Shown here in pieces: positions 17,659 to 25,968 of a DNA stretch of 39,409 bases. The stretch lies in NCBI GenBank assembly GCA_002697255.1, contig NZUH01000020.1, forward strand, positions 1 through 39,409. Reading direction: 5' to 3'. The notes beneath the pieces are model-generated. The model did not search any database, was not told the DNA's origin, and saw only the letters and a list, made by a program, of their open reading frames with translations. The DNA is from Flavobacteriaceae bacterium (GTDB lineage Bacteria; Bacteroidota; Bacteroidia; Flavobacteriales; Flavobacteriaceae). A program made the position numbers and the translations under genes. Position 1 is the stretch's first letter, and each line of letters begins with the position of its first letter.

Positions 17659-17666
17659 TAAATTTG
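17659..17666 (+). promoter_or_regulatory. -7 promoter box TAAATTTG for the GNAT-MATE pair
   Basis: TAAATTTG matches the Bacteroidota TAnnTTTG element exactly and ends 19 bases before the GNAT start at 17686. The same box and spacing recur before queD. A clear -33 TTTG is not visible. Confidence 0.45.
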
Positions 17667-17685
17667 TTTTTTTATTCACTTACTT

Positions 17686-18186
17686 ATGATAAAGACTGGG
17701 AATATTGCTGATATTGATTGTGTTTTAGGTATTACAAAATCTTGCGCAAGACACATGATTAAACAGGGCGTCTATCAATGGAATGAACAGTATCCAGACA
17801 GAGATTCATTTGTCAACGATGTAAAAAATAACGAACTACATGTTTACGTAGAAAAAGAAAAAGTAGTAGGCTGTATTTCTCTTTGTAATGAAATGGATGA
17901 GGTTTATATGGCAGTTCGTTGGAAAACTATAAATCTTAATAGTTTATATATTCATCGATTGGCTGTTCACCCTAATTTTCAAAAAAAAGGGGTTGGAAAG
18001 GCGTTGATGGATTTTGCTGAAAATTTTGCAAGAAAAAAAAATTATGAATCTGTTAGGTTAGACACATTTTCTAAGAATAAAAGAAATCTAAAATTTTATA
18101 AATCTAGAGGTTATCATCGTTTACAAGAAATATATTTCCCAAAGCAAAGTGAGTTTCCTTTTTATTGCTATGAATTAATCCTTTGA
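17686..18186 (+). CDS. GNAT-family N-acetyltransferase
   Basis: The protein has 166 residues. The acetyl-CoA pyrophosphate-binding loop is Q99-K-K-G-V-G104, preceded by the beta-4 strand LYIHRLAVHPNF and followed by the alpha-3 helix KALMDFAENFARKKN. The later N-x-x-x-x-x-FYKSRGYHRL block is the usual GNAT motif B. It transfers an acetyl group to an amine, but the substrate is not evident. The stop TGA overlaps the TTG start of the MATE gene, so the two are probably translated together. Confidence 0.9.
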   Translation: MIKTGNIADIDCVLGITKSCARHMIKQGVYQWNEQYPDRDSFVNDVKNNELHVYVEKEKVVGCISLCNEMDEVYMAVRWKTINLNSLYIHRLAVHPNFQKKGVGKALMDFAENFARKKNYESVRLDTFSKNKRNLKFYKSRGYHRLQEIYFPKQSEFPFYCYELIL

Positions 18187-19508
18187 AAAAAGCTATTAAA
18201 ATTTCCGACATTCAAAAGCTTGCAATACCTGCGCTAATTTCTGGAATTGCAGAACCAATCTTATCAATCACTGACACTATAATTGTAGGTAATATTCCAG
18301 AAAATGCAACTATATCATTAGGTGCAGTTGGTATCGTTGGGAGTTTTATTTCGATGTTGATTTGGGTGTTTGGTCAAACTAGAAGTGTAATCGCTTCAAT
18401 TATTGCACAAGCTGTTGGTCAGAAAAATTTAAAGGAAATTGAGACGCTCCCTGCGCAAGGTATTTTAATTATTATATCCAGCAGCTTTCTTATTATCATA
18501 CTTACTTACTTCAACTCTGAAAATCTATTTAAATTCTATAATGCAAGTGGTAATCTTTTACAGCTCTGTATAGACTACTTTAATATTAGAGTTTGGGGAC
18601 TTCCTTTCACTTTATTAACGATTGGAATATTTGGAATATTTCGGGGGTTGCAAAATACTTTTTATCCGATGATCATCGCTATTGTTGGTGCATCATTAAA
18701 TATTATATTGGATATAGCTTTTGTCTATGGAATTGATGGATTTATCAGTCCTATGTATATTAAAGGCGCTGCATATGCTAGCTTAATTGCGCAGATAACT
18801 ATGGCTCTTATTGCAGTTATATTACTATACAAAAAAACTAATATAAAGCTTGCTGTTAAATTACCTTTTAATCCTAAAATAAAATCATTTCTTGGGATGT
18901 TTGGAAATTTAGTAATTAGAACTGCATCGCTAAATGTAACACTATACTTCTGTAATGCATTTGCTACTAAATATGGAGATGAGTTTATTGCTGCTTATAC
19001 AATAGCAATAAATCTTTGGTTTCTCGTTGCGTTTATTATCGATGGGTATTCTAGTGCAGGAACAATTTTATCAGGAAAATTGTACGGAGAAAAATCATAT
19101 GGTGTTCTTATGAAATTTGGAAATGATTTGACAAAAATTGGAATTAAGATTGGAATTATCATGTGTGTTATTGGCTTTATTTTTTACTATCCTCTTGGAA
19201 AAATTTTCAATAACAACGCTGTTGTTTTACAAGAATTTTATAATATATTTTGGATTATACTTGCAATGTTTCCTCTATGCTCAATTGCATTTATTTTTGA
19301 TGGAATATATAAAGGTTTGGGATGGATGAAAGATCTAAGAAATGTATTGCTGTTTTCAACTTTTATAGTTTTTGTTCCATTTGTTGTTTTATTTGATCAC
19401 TTCAATTTAGGGCTTCATGGGATATTTTATGCATTTACTCTTTGGATTTTAGCAAGGTCAATTCCGCTAATAATTAAATTCAAAAAAACATTTAATAAGC
19501 TTTCATAA
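18183..19508 (+). CDS. MATE-family efflux transporter (TTG start)
   Basis: The protein has 441 residues and 12 predicted membrane segments. The N-terminal motif PALISGIAEPILSITDTIIVG resembles the MATE family, and two six-helix halves are apparent. It exports small cations or drugs by Na+ or H+ exchange. The start is TTG at 18183, overlapping the GNAT stop as TTGA. The first in-frame ATG would lie about 57 residues in, deleting helix 1, so TTG is strongly supported. Confidence 0.92.
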   Translation: MKKAIKISDIQKLAIPALISGIAEPILSITDTIIVGNIPENATISLGAVGIVGSFISMLIWVFGQTRSVIASIIAQAVGQKNLKEIETLPAQGILIIISSSFLIIILTYFNSENLFKFYNASGNLLQLCIDYFNIRVWGLPFTLLTIGIFGIFRGLQNTFYPMIIAIVGASLNIILDIAFVYGIDGFISPMYIKGAAYASLIAQITMALIAVILLYKKTNIKLAVKLPFNPKIKSFLGMFGNLVIRTASLNVTLYFCNAFATKYGDEFIAAYTIAINLWFLVAFIIDGYSSAGTILSGKLYGEKSYGVLMKFGNDLTKIGIKIGIIMCVIGFIFYYPLGKIFNNNAVVLQEFYNIFWIILAMFPLCSIAFIFDGIYKGLGWMKDLRNVLLFSTFIVFVPFVVLFDHFNLGLHGIFYAFTLWILARSIPLIIKFKKTFNKLS

Positions 19509-19514
19509 AAAATG

Positions 19515-19522
19515 TAAATTTG
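19515..19522 (+). promoter_or_regulatory. -7 promoter box TAAATTTG for queD
   Basis: An exact TAnnTTTG element, 19 bases before the queD ATG at 19542 and seven bases past the MATE stop. It suggests queD is not simply read through from the MATE gene. Confidence 0.5.
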
Positions 19523-19541
19523 AGGCTCATTAAAAACAGAG

Positions 19542-19991
19542 ATGGCAAAAATTAGAATCACTAAAAATTTTAGATTTGAAGCTGCTCATGCCTTGTACGG
19601 ATACAATGGCAAATGCAAAAATATCCACGGACACAATTATAAGTTATTTGTCACCATAATAGGCATTCCAATAAGTGAACCAACAAATGTGAAGTATGGA
19701 ATGGTTATGGATTTTGACGATCTAAAAAAAATTGTAAAGTCTGAAATAATTGAAGAGTTTGATCACTCTGTAATATTTAATAAAAATTCGCCACACATAG
19801 AATTAGCCAATGAATTAATTAAAAATGGTCATAAAGTAATCTTAGCTGATTATCAACCAACAATTGAGGAGATGATTGTTGATTTTGCAAAAAGAATTTC
19901 TTCCAAGCTACCTTCTCAGATTAAACTTCACTCACTGAAACTAGAAGAAACTGAAACTTCATATTCTGAATGGTTTTCTGCTGACAATTAA
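19542..19991 (+). CDS. queD: 6-carboxytetrahydropterin synthase QueD
   Basis: This 149-residue enzyme of the 6-pyruvoyl-tetrahydropterin synthase fold makes 6-carboxy-5,6,7,8-tetrahydropterin from dihydroneopterin triphosphate in queuosine synthesis. Zinc ligands are H16 (FEAAH), H29 and H31 (IHGHNY), with Cys25 as the catalytic residue. The region around DFDDLK and the acid/base segment EEFDHS follow the family. The C-terminal LEETETSYSEW block is a typical substrate-binding stretch. Length is normal for a single-domain member. Partner queuosine genes are not nearby. Confidence 0.92.
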   Translation: MAKIRITKNFRFEAAHALYGYNGKCKNIHGHNYKLFVTIIGIPISEPTNVKYGMVMDFDDLKKIVKSEIIEEFDHSVIFNKNSPHIELANELIKNGHKVILADYQPTIEEMIVDFAKRISSKLPSQIKLHSLKLEETETSYSEWFSADN

Positions 19992-20000
19992 TCTTTTGCA

Positions 20001-20008
20001 TATCTTTG
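20001..20008 (+). promoter_or_regulatory. -7 promoter box TATCTTTG for the LpxH-like gene
   Basis: TATCTTTG matches TAnnTTTG and ends 12 bases before the ATG at 20021. The predicted leader is only a few bases long. Confidence 0.5.
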
Positions 20009-20020
20009 ACCTTATAAGTC

Positions 20021-20773
20021 ATGAAAGTAACTGAAGGAAAAAAAATATATTTTGCATCTGACAACCACTTAGGTATTCCTGATACTAAGTCAAGCTTAAT
20101 TCGTGAGAAGAAATTTGTTAAATGGCTAGACTTAATAAAAGCTGATGCGCACTCGATATATCTTCTTGGAGATTTATTCGATTTTTGGTTCGAATACAAA
20201 ACAGTGGTTCCTAAAGGCTTCACTAGAGTTTTGGGGAAAATTGCTGAAATAGCAGATTCTGGAATTCCAATTTACTTCTTTACTGGTAATCATGACATGT
20301 GGGTAAGGGACTACTTTCAGTCAGAACTTGGAGTAAAGGTGATTAGTAAACCACAACAATTTAAGATTAACGAAAAGAATTTTTTCATAGGACATGGTGA
20401 CGGATTAGGGCCTGGGGACACGTCTTATAAATTGATGAAAAAATTCGTTACAGGCAATAGATTTTTTATGTGGTGTTTTAGATTAATTCATCCTGACATC
20501 GGGATTAAACTTGGTCAGTTTCTTTCAAAAGAAAAAAAGTTAATGTCGGCGAAAAAGGATATTGGTGATGTCGAAAATCAATGGCTAACCCAGTACTGTA
20601 GAAAAAAACTTGAAACAAGTCAATATGATTATTTCATCTTTGGTCACTCACATATCCCTCTTGAGGTTGAATTATCAGCAGAGTCGAAATACATAAATCT
20701 TGGGGATTGGATTACAAATTTTACCTATGCTGAATTCGACGGAGAAAACTTATTCCTTAAAAAGTTTGATTAA
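20021..20773 (+). CDS. lpxH: UDP-2,3-diacylglucosamine diphosphatase, LpxH-like
   Basis: This 250-residue calcineurin-like metallophosphoesterase carries D14-x-H16 (FASDNHLG), GDLFDFW with D51, GNHD (N90-H91-D92), H125 in GHGDGLG, and the C-terminal FGHSHIP pair. In lipid A synthesis the enzyme hydrolyses UDP-2,3-diacylglucosamine to lipid X and UMP on the cytoplasmic face. The GHGDGLGPGD block and PKGF in the lid are characteristic of Bacteroidota homologues. The stop TAA shares its TTAA with the convergent TonB receptor gene, so there is no room for a terminator between them. Confidence 0.9.
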   Translation: MKVTEGKKIYFASDNHLGIPDTKSSLIREKKFVKWLDLIKADAHSIYLLGDLFDFWFEYKTVVPKGFTRVLGKIAEIADSGIPIYFFTGNHDMWVRDYFQSELGVKVISKPQQFKINEKNFFIGHGDGLGPGDTSYKLMKKFVTGNRFFMWCFRLIHPDIGIKLGQFLSKEKKLMSAKKDIGDVENQWLTQYCRKKLETSQYDYFIFGHSHIPLEVELSAESKYINLGDWITNFTYAEFDGENLFLKKFD

Positions 20774-22755
20774 AAATTAGCTGATACGCTAAATATATAT
20801 GATCTCAAACTTGCAGGCTCATAAAACCTGTTTCCAAAAGCATTCAGACGAATATTGTCATAATATTTTTCGTCAAATAAATTTCGTATTTGAAATCCTG
20901 CTGTAACATCTAAATCTTTTATTCTGTAAGTGTTTTTAAAAGCAAGGTTTGATAAAAAGAATGACGGAACTTTAAATTGATTCATGTCATCTGCAAATAA
21001 TGAATGTGCATACTTCAGGTCAAGCTTTGCATAAAAGGTGTCTTTATTGAAAATCCATTCGATCGAAAAATTTGATTTTGGCACACCAGGTAGCTGTCCA
21101 TTAATAAGTTGATTTGTGAACTCATAATTTGCCTGAGTATAAGAAGCATTAAAAGTATTTAGCTTATTTAGTCTATAAGATCCCTCTAGTTCAATTCCAT
21201 ATCTTTTTGAAGTTCCCAGGTTTCTGTAATAATTCATACCCCAAATTTCATAACTCACAATTTCATCTTCAGTATTGATATAAAAAGCTGTTACATTATA
21301 AGATGCATCTTCTAAAGATTTTCTAAAACCTATATCTACCCCTTTTGAAATCATTGGAGATAGTTCTTCGTTAAAACCTGTTCCATTTGGGTTTGCTGAT
21401 AGCTCACTTAGTGAAGGTGTTTCATAAGCATGGCCATAATTAAGATAAAGTTCATCGTTTTTGGTTAAATTATATATAAATCCAAGATTGGGTGAGAAAG
21501 CACCCAGCGATTTTGAATAATCTATGTATTGTTGGTCTATCCCAATATCCACCATATTGTCATCCAATGAAATTTCATGAACATCATATCTAAGCCCAGC
21601 TTGTATGCTATATTTTAGTTTATTAAATGAGCCCAAAACAAATGCTCCGTAAGATTTGAAAGATTCTATTTGATCCATCACTTTGACTCCTTTTTGGCCC
21701 TCATTATTTTCAAATCTTTTTCTATCATCTTTTTGATTTTGAATTGACGCACCGACCATCCATTCAAAATTTTTAGATTTATCCTTGATGCTTATTTCTG
21801 CGCCGGAAAAATCTCTGTTTAATTCAACATAACCTCCATTTGTAAACGGTAGCAGCCCATTAAAATCTCGATTGCTATAATACACGTTTGAATTAACTAT
21901 ACCCAGTTTTGTATCCCCGCTTAAGACCATTCCTGTTTGTATTTGTTTGACAGATTCTTGTGAATTGTAAAGAATATTTCTGTCTCTAGCTTGAGATCTG
22001 CTTTCCTCGACTGATTCAATGTTTAATCCTCCTGGGTCAAAAGCATAGGGGCTGTCAAAATATAGCAAATTAAATTTCAAATCCATGTTATGAAATGCCC
22101 TTACGTGCTTAAAAAAAACCGACTTATTCAAGTGGCTACTGTGATCTCTATAACCATCACTTTCAGTTTGAAAAATGTTTAAAATAGTTGATGATCTTTC
22201 ACTATTTGTTGAATATGTTCCATTAATATTTTTATAACCATAACTTCCAAATCCAACTCCGGTAATTAACTTATCCGGAAGATTGGAAAAAGTATTTATG
22301 CTTACTACTCCTCCAGATGCATTTCCGTATCTGGTTGATGATAAGCTTTTCATTATCTCAATATTATCAATCAGCTGAAAAGGGATATTATCAACTTGTG
22401 ATTGACCGTCAGGTGTAGTGAGCGGTATCCCGTCAAGAATAATTTTTATACCTCTAATTCCAAAGGCAGATCGAGCGCCAAAACCTCTAATTGCCATTCG
22501 ATTATCCTGGGCTTGGTTTTCATTATTTGTAATCCATAATCCAGCTGAAAAATCAATCGCATCTTGAAAATTCACAGCCTTAATTTCATATTCGTCATAT
22601 GAAATTTCTGAAACTGTTAGGGCTGGATTATTCTGATTAATTAGTGGGCTCTTTAAAAGAATTTGATCAAGACTTATGGTGTCTGATTTAAATGCAGATA
22701 CATTTAAAAAAAATAGTAAAGTGACTAATAAAACAACTAACTTATGTGTTTTCAT
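20770..22755 (-). CDS. TonB-dependent outer-membrane receptor (siderophore/cobalamin-receptor type)
   Basis: The protein has 661 residues, signal peptide 1-22 and no SusC-type N-terminal extension. The plug covers about 50-160 with DNRMAIRGFGARSAFGIRGIKIILDGIPLTTPDGQSQVDNIP and STRYGNASGGVVSINT (read as two blocks), and the rest is a beta-barrel ending in a terminal Phe (SVSANF). These resemble iron-siderophore and FecA-like receptors rather than sugar receptors. It overlaps the upstream MFS gene by 14 bp and is the last gene of the rsmI operon. An uptake/export pair with the MFS protein is possible, but no ligand can be assigned. Confidence 0.9.
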   Translation of the reverse strand: MKTHKLVVLLVTLLFFLNVSAFKSDTISLDQILLKSPLINQNNPALTVSEISYDEYEIKAVNFQDAIDFSAGLWITNNENQAQDNRMAIRGFGARSAFGIRGIKIILDGIPLTTPDGQSQVDNIPFQLIDNIEIMKSLSSTRYGNASGGVVSINTFSNLPDKLITGVGFGSYGYKNINGTYSTNSERSSTILNIFQTESDGYRDHSSHLNKSVFFKHVRAFHNMDLKFNLLYFDSPYAFDPGGLNIESVEESRSQARDRNILYNSQESVKQIQTGMVLSGDTKLGIVNSNVYYSNRDFNGLLPFTNGGYVELNRDFSGAEISIKDKSKNFEWMVGASIQNQKDDRKRFENNEGQKGVKVMDQIESFKSYGAFVLGSFNKLKYSIQAGLRYDVHEISLDDNMVDIGIDQQYIDYSKSLGAFSPNLGFIYNLTKNDELYLNYGHAYETPSLSELSANPNGTGFNEELSPMISKGVDIGFRKSLEDASYNVTAFYINTEDEIVSYEIWGMNYYRNLGTSKRYGIELEGSYRLNKLNTFNASYTQANYEFTNQLINGQLPGVPKSNFSIEWIFNKDTFYAKLDLKYAHSLFADDMNQFKVPSFFLSNLAFKNTYRIKDLDVTAGFQIRNLFDEKYYDNIRLNAFGNRFYEPASLRSYIFSVSANF

Positions 22756-24004
22756 TCATGTCTTTGGTTAAGTCTAAACTTCTAAATTTTGGGAACTTAA
22801 TTGCAGTAAATCCAACGGTTAGTATTGTCATTACTCCTCCAAAAATAACCGCAGGAACTGTTCCCATTAATTTTGCTGTTGCTCCACTTTCAAAGGCTCC
22901 AAGCTCATTGGATGAACCAACAAAAATAGAATTCACAGAAGCAACTCTTCCTCTAAATTCATCAGGGGTTTTTAATTGTAAAATGGTTTGACGAATAATC
23001 ATTGAAACTCCGTCTGTTAGTCCATACATAAATAAGGCAAACACTGAAAGCCAGAAAATATCAGAGACGCCAAAAACAATTATTGAAATACCAAAACAGA
23101 AGATAGCAAAGAGCAACTTCTTGCCTGCATTTACTGTAAGTGGGATATGGGCAGATGCAATCATCATAAGTACAGATCCAACGGCAGGTGCAGCTCGTAA
23201 AATTCCAAATCCTTCTGAGCCTACATTTAATATATCTTGAGCGTATATCGGAAGTAGGGCGATAGCTCCCCCAAATAATACTGCAACCATATCAAGAGTC
23301 AAGGCAACTAAAATAGATTTTGTTTTATAAACAAAATTTAATCCCGCCTTCAAGCTTTGAAATATTGGCTCTCCAATTTTTGGATTAAGAATTGGTTTTT
23401 TCTTAATAAAACCTATTAAAAAAAGACCAATGATTATTGTTCCCAGCACTATTCCCATAGAGTTATGTACGCCAATCCATGCGATTGAAAACCCTGCAAA
23501 AGCAGGGCCTAATACAATAGCTAATTGCCAAGTAGAACTGCTCCAGGTGGCTGCATTTGGATAAACCCCTTTTGGAACAATTAATGCAACTAACGAAAAG
23601 ATTGTAGGCCCAATAAAAGCCCTAATAAAACCCCCAAGAAAAACTAGTATATATATTCCTGTTAAAATTTGAGAGTTCTCATAATTATCGTACACGTGTG
23701 GGCTGGTGATAAAATAATAACCAATAGCGACAAGCAAAAAAGCTATTATGCATCGGACAAAAAGCATCTTCTTTTCGCGCTGATCTACGATATGACCTGC
23801 AAATAACGCCGTTGATATTGCGGGGATGACCTCAACTAGACCAATTAAGCCCAGTGACAAGGGGTCCTTGGTTAGGCTGTATACCTCCCACTCAATAATT
23901 ATAAACTGCATTGACCAACCAAAAACAAGAATAAATCTTATGACAAGAAAAAAATTAAATTCCTTAAATCGGAGCGCTGCATATGGATCTAATTTCTCTT
24001 TCAA
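22742..24004 (-). CDS. MFS transporter, EntS/MFS_3-like exporter
   Basis: The protein has 420 residues and 12 predicted membrane segments. The start MKEKLDPYAALRFKEFNFFL and the loop AGHIVDQREKKMLF (motif A-like D-x-x-x-R-K) resemble the enterobactin-exporter branch of the major facilitator family. The EFRGRVASVNSIFVGSSNELGAFESG-like segment is typical of this branch. It exports small molecules with proton coupling. It starts one base after the nuclease gene and overlaps the downstream TonB receptor gene by 14 bp, suggesting co-expression. The substrate is not evident; the receptor neighbour hints at a metal-chelate compound. Confidence 0.88.
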   Translation of the reverse strand: MKEKLDPYAALRFKEFNFFLVIRFILVFGWSMQFIIIEWEVYSLTKDPLSLGLIGLVEVIPAISTALFAGHIVDQREKKMLFVRCIIAFLLVAIGYYFITSPHVYDNYENSQILTGIYILVFLGGFIRAFIGPTIFSLVALIVPKGVYPNAATWSSSTWQLAIVLGPAFAGFSIAWIGVHNSMGIVLGTIIIGLFLIGFIKKKPILNPKIGEPIFQSLKAGLNFVYKTKSILVALTLDMVAVLFGGAIALLPIYAQDILNVGSEGFGILRAAPAVGSVLMMIASAHIPLTVNAGKKLLFAIFCFGISIIVFGVSDIFWLSVFALFMYGLTDGVSMIIRQTILQLKTPDEFRGRVASVNSIFVGSSNELGAFESGATAKLMGTVPAVIFGGVMTILTVGFTAIKFPKFRSLDLTKDMNENT

Positions 24005-24005
24005 A

Positions 24006-24785
24006 CTATTTAGTTAATTCTTTTGCTTTACTAATCAAAAATTCTGCCTCTTTTTTCATCTCAGGTAATTTTACGTGCACATAGTTTTTGTAATCTGGGT
24101 GAAGCACAAGTAAATTCATTGAACTTATATTTTTATCGTAATAATTTTCAAGAATAAATTTATACACATTTTGCTGCAGAGCATACCTGTTAAAACTGTT
24201 ATCTGCTATGTGTGATAATTTATCGAATCCATAATTAAAGTCTTTTAATATAACCTGGCTATTTTTATCAACCAATTTTGACGTTCTTTTCCAATCAAAA
24301 ATAAAAAGATCCCCATTCTCTTTTTCGTAGACCATATCAACTGTCCCTGCCAAGGAAAAACTCTCGTCAAAGATCCTCCATTCTGTTCTATATGGTTTTA
24401 ATCTTTTGTATTTATTATGAAAATTTTTAAAGTATTCGAATTCCTGGGGGTAATTCTTATGAAATTTAGAATTATAAAAATCTTCTATTTTTTCATGTAA
24501 TATTGTTCCTTTTGTGGCGGCATCAATTCTCTTTGTTTCCCAGCCCCTTAAAATCTCTTTTATTGTTTCTTGCAGTATTTCTGAGTCAAATTCAATTTGG
24601 TCCTCATTTAATTTTTGAATTGCCTTTCGTTCAGCCCAATAATTGGCATCAAATTTTGGGAAAAAATGATCAATAATTTGTGTTACCGAGAATTTAATTT
24701 TTTTCCCATTAATAAAATAACTATGCTCAGCTTCGTCAAAACTTATTCTATGGTCTTTGGTATGTTTATTAATTTCAGCTAACAA
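24006..24785 (-). CDS. PD-(D/E)XK nuclease, RecB-type, free-standing
   Basis: The 259-residue protein carries the RecB-like nuclease set: H97 in KGTILHEKIE, E135, D150 in AGTVDMVY, D164-W-K166, and Q204-x-x-x-Y208 in YALQQNVYK. This is the full motif order of the RecB/AddB/Cas4-type nuclease clade. There is no helicase domain. It cleaves or resects DNA if active, but its role as a stand-alone gene in an rsmI operon is unknown. Gaps to its neighbours are two bases upstream and one downstream. Base composition matches neighbours, so there is no sign of recent transfer. Confidence 0.85.
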   Translation of the reverse strand: MLAEINKHTKDHRISFDEAEHSYFINGKKIKFSVTQIIDHFFPKFDANYWAERKAIQKLNEDQIEFDSEILQETIKEILRGWETKRIDAATKGTILHEKIEDFYNSKFHKNYPQEFEYFKNFHNKYKRLKPYRTEWRIFDESFSLAGTVDMVYEKENGDLFIFDWKRTSKLVDKNSQVILKDFNYGFDKLSHIADNSFNRYALQQNVYKFILENYYDKNISSMNLLVLHPDYKNYVHVKLPEMKKEAEFLISKAKELTK

Positions 24786-24787
24786 TT

Positions 24788-25204
24788 CTAGTTGTATTTT
24801 ATTTCTGTTTTCACTTTTGAAAAACCTCTGAACATCTCCATTACACCACAGTATCTTGTCACAGATAAGTCGACTGCTTTTTCAATCTTTTCTTTATCCA
24901 GTTCAAGTCCAAAAAAATGATATTCAACCGTCACCTTATTATAAAATCGTGGGTGGTCATCTGTTAAAAATGCTGTTGTATTAATTTTAAAATCTTCTAA
25001 CTCAACTCTCATTTTTTTGAGAATTGCAACTACATCTAATCCTGAACATACAGCAAGAGATCCAAGCATAATTGCTTTTGGTGAAGCTATTTTTTTCTCA
25101 CCCTCAACCGTAGTGCCAAGAAAGGTTGAAACGCCATTAGGGTTAATACACTCAAATTCTGTAGTTCCTTTTTTCCAATTTGTAATAACTGTGTTTGTAT
25201 CCAT
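24788..25204 (-). CDS. OsmC-family peroxiredoxin-like protein
   Basis: The start is ATG 25204, four bases after the rsmI stop, giving 138 residues beginning MDTNTVITNW. An ATG at 25228 would overlap rsmI by 20 bases and add eight residues. The two OsmC cysteines are C53 (LAVCSGLDVV) and C119 (RYCGVMEM), as in the family, whose members reduce organic hydroperoxides through these residues. The SPKAIMLGS and ILKKMRVELEDF stretches are typical of the YhfA-like branch. It sits between rsmI and the nuclease gene, and likely acts in the cytoplasm. Confidence 0.9.
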   Translation of the reverse strand: MDTNTVITNWKKGTTEFECINPNGVSTFLGTTVEGEKKIASPKAIMLGSLAVCSGLDVVAILKKMRVELEDFKINTTAFLTDDHPRFYNKVTVEYHFFGLELDKEKIEKAVDLSVTRYCGVMEMFRGFSKVKTEIKYN

Positions 25205-25208
25205 CTTT

Positions 25209-25877
25209 TTAATTTGTTGAAAGGACAATTACGAATTCTCCTTTAGGTTTATGTTTTTCAAAATAATCAACTGACTCTTTAATTGTCCCACGGAAGGTGT
25301 CCTCATAAATTTTTGTTAGTTCCCGCGAAATACTAATTTGATTTTCAGGATTAAAATATGAGTTAAAATCTTTCAAAGTTTTTAAAATCCTGTGAGGAGA
25401 CTCATAAAATATTACTGTCTTTTTTTCATTTGCTAATTCTTTTAATCTCTTTGTTCTGCCTTTTTTCACTGGCAAAAAACCCTCAAATAAAAACTTGTCA
25501 CATGGTAAGCCAGAAATCACCAATGCCGGAATAAGAGCCGTGGCGCCTGGTAAGCATTCAACCTCAATACTACTTTTGATACATTCACGCACCAATAAGA
25601 ATCCAGGATCTGAAATGCCAGGGGTTCCTGCATCACTAATAATTGCAACTTCATGTCCATTCAATAGTTTTTTTATTACTGTAGCTAATTTCTTATGCTC
25701 GTTATGCATATGGAATGATTCTGTTTTAACATCAATGCCGTAATGATTTAATAACTTAGAAGAAGTCCTTGTGTCCTCTGCAAGAATTAAATCAACTGAT
25801 TTTAAAATTTCTACTGCTCTGTAAGTAAAGTCTTTCAGATTCCCTATTGGAGTAGGGACAACAAATAGCTTGCTCAT
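25209..25877 (-). CDS. rsmI: 16S rRNA (cytidine(1402)-2'-O)-methyltransferase
   Basis: The 222-residue tetrapyrrole-methylase-fold enzyme methylates the ribose of C1402 in the 30S decoding region with S-adenosylmethionine. Landmarks are LFVVPTPIGNLKDFTYRAVEIL, LAEDTRTSSKLLNHYGI, SDAGTPGISDPG and FYESPHRILKTL (separate blocks). The length fits the shorter Bacteroidota form without an extended C-terminus. It is the first gene of a five-gene minus-strand run and is divergent from tdk with a 91-bp intergenic space, in which I saw no clear promoter box on this strand. Confidence 0.95.
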   Translation of the reverse strand: MSKLFVVPTPIGNLKDFTYRAVEILKSVDLILAEDTRTSSKLLNHYGIDVKTESFHMHNEHKKLATVIKKLLNGHEVAIISDAGTPGISDPGFLLVRECIKSSIEVECLPGATALIPALVISGLPCDKFLFEGFLPVKKGRTKRLKELANEKKTVIFYESPHRILKTLKDFNSYFNPENQISISRELTKIYEDTFRGTIKESVDYFEKHKPKGEFVIVLSTN

Positions 25878-25968
25878 TAAAAAAATCTTTAAATTAAATT
25901 TAAGTTGCGTTAATATAAGCTTGTTTTTTATTAAATTTATAAGCTATCAACTTTTCTAAATTTACGAA

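Noticed and set aside
24006-24785. RecB-type nuclease read as Cas4
   Set aside because: The iron-sulfur cysteines of Cas4 are missing and no CRISPR array or cas gene is nearby.
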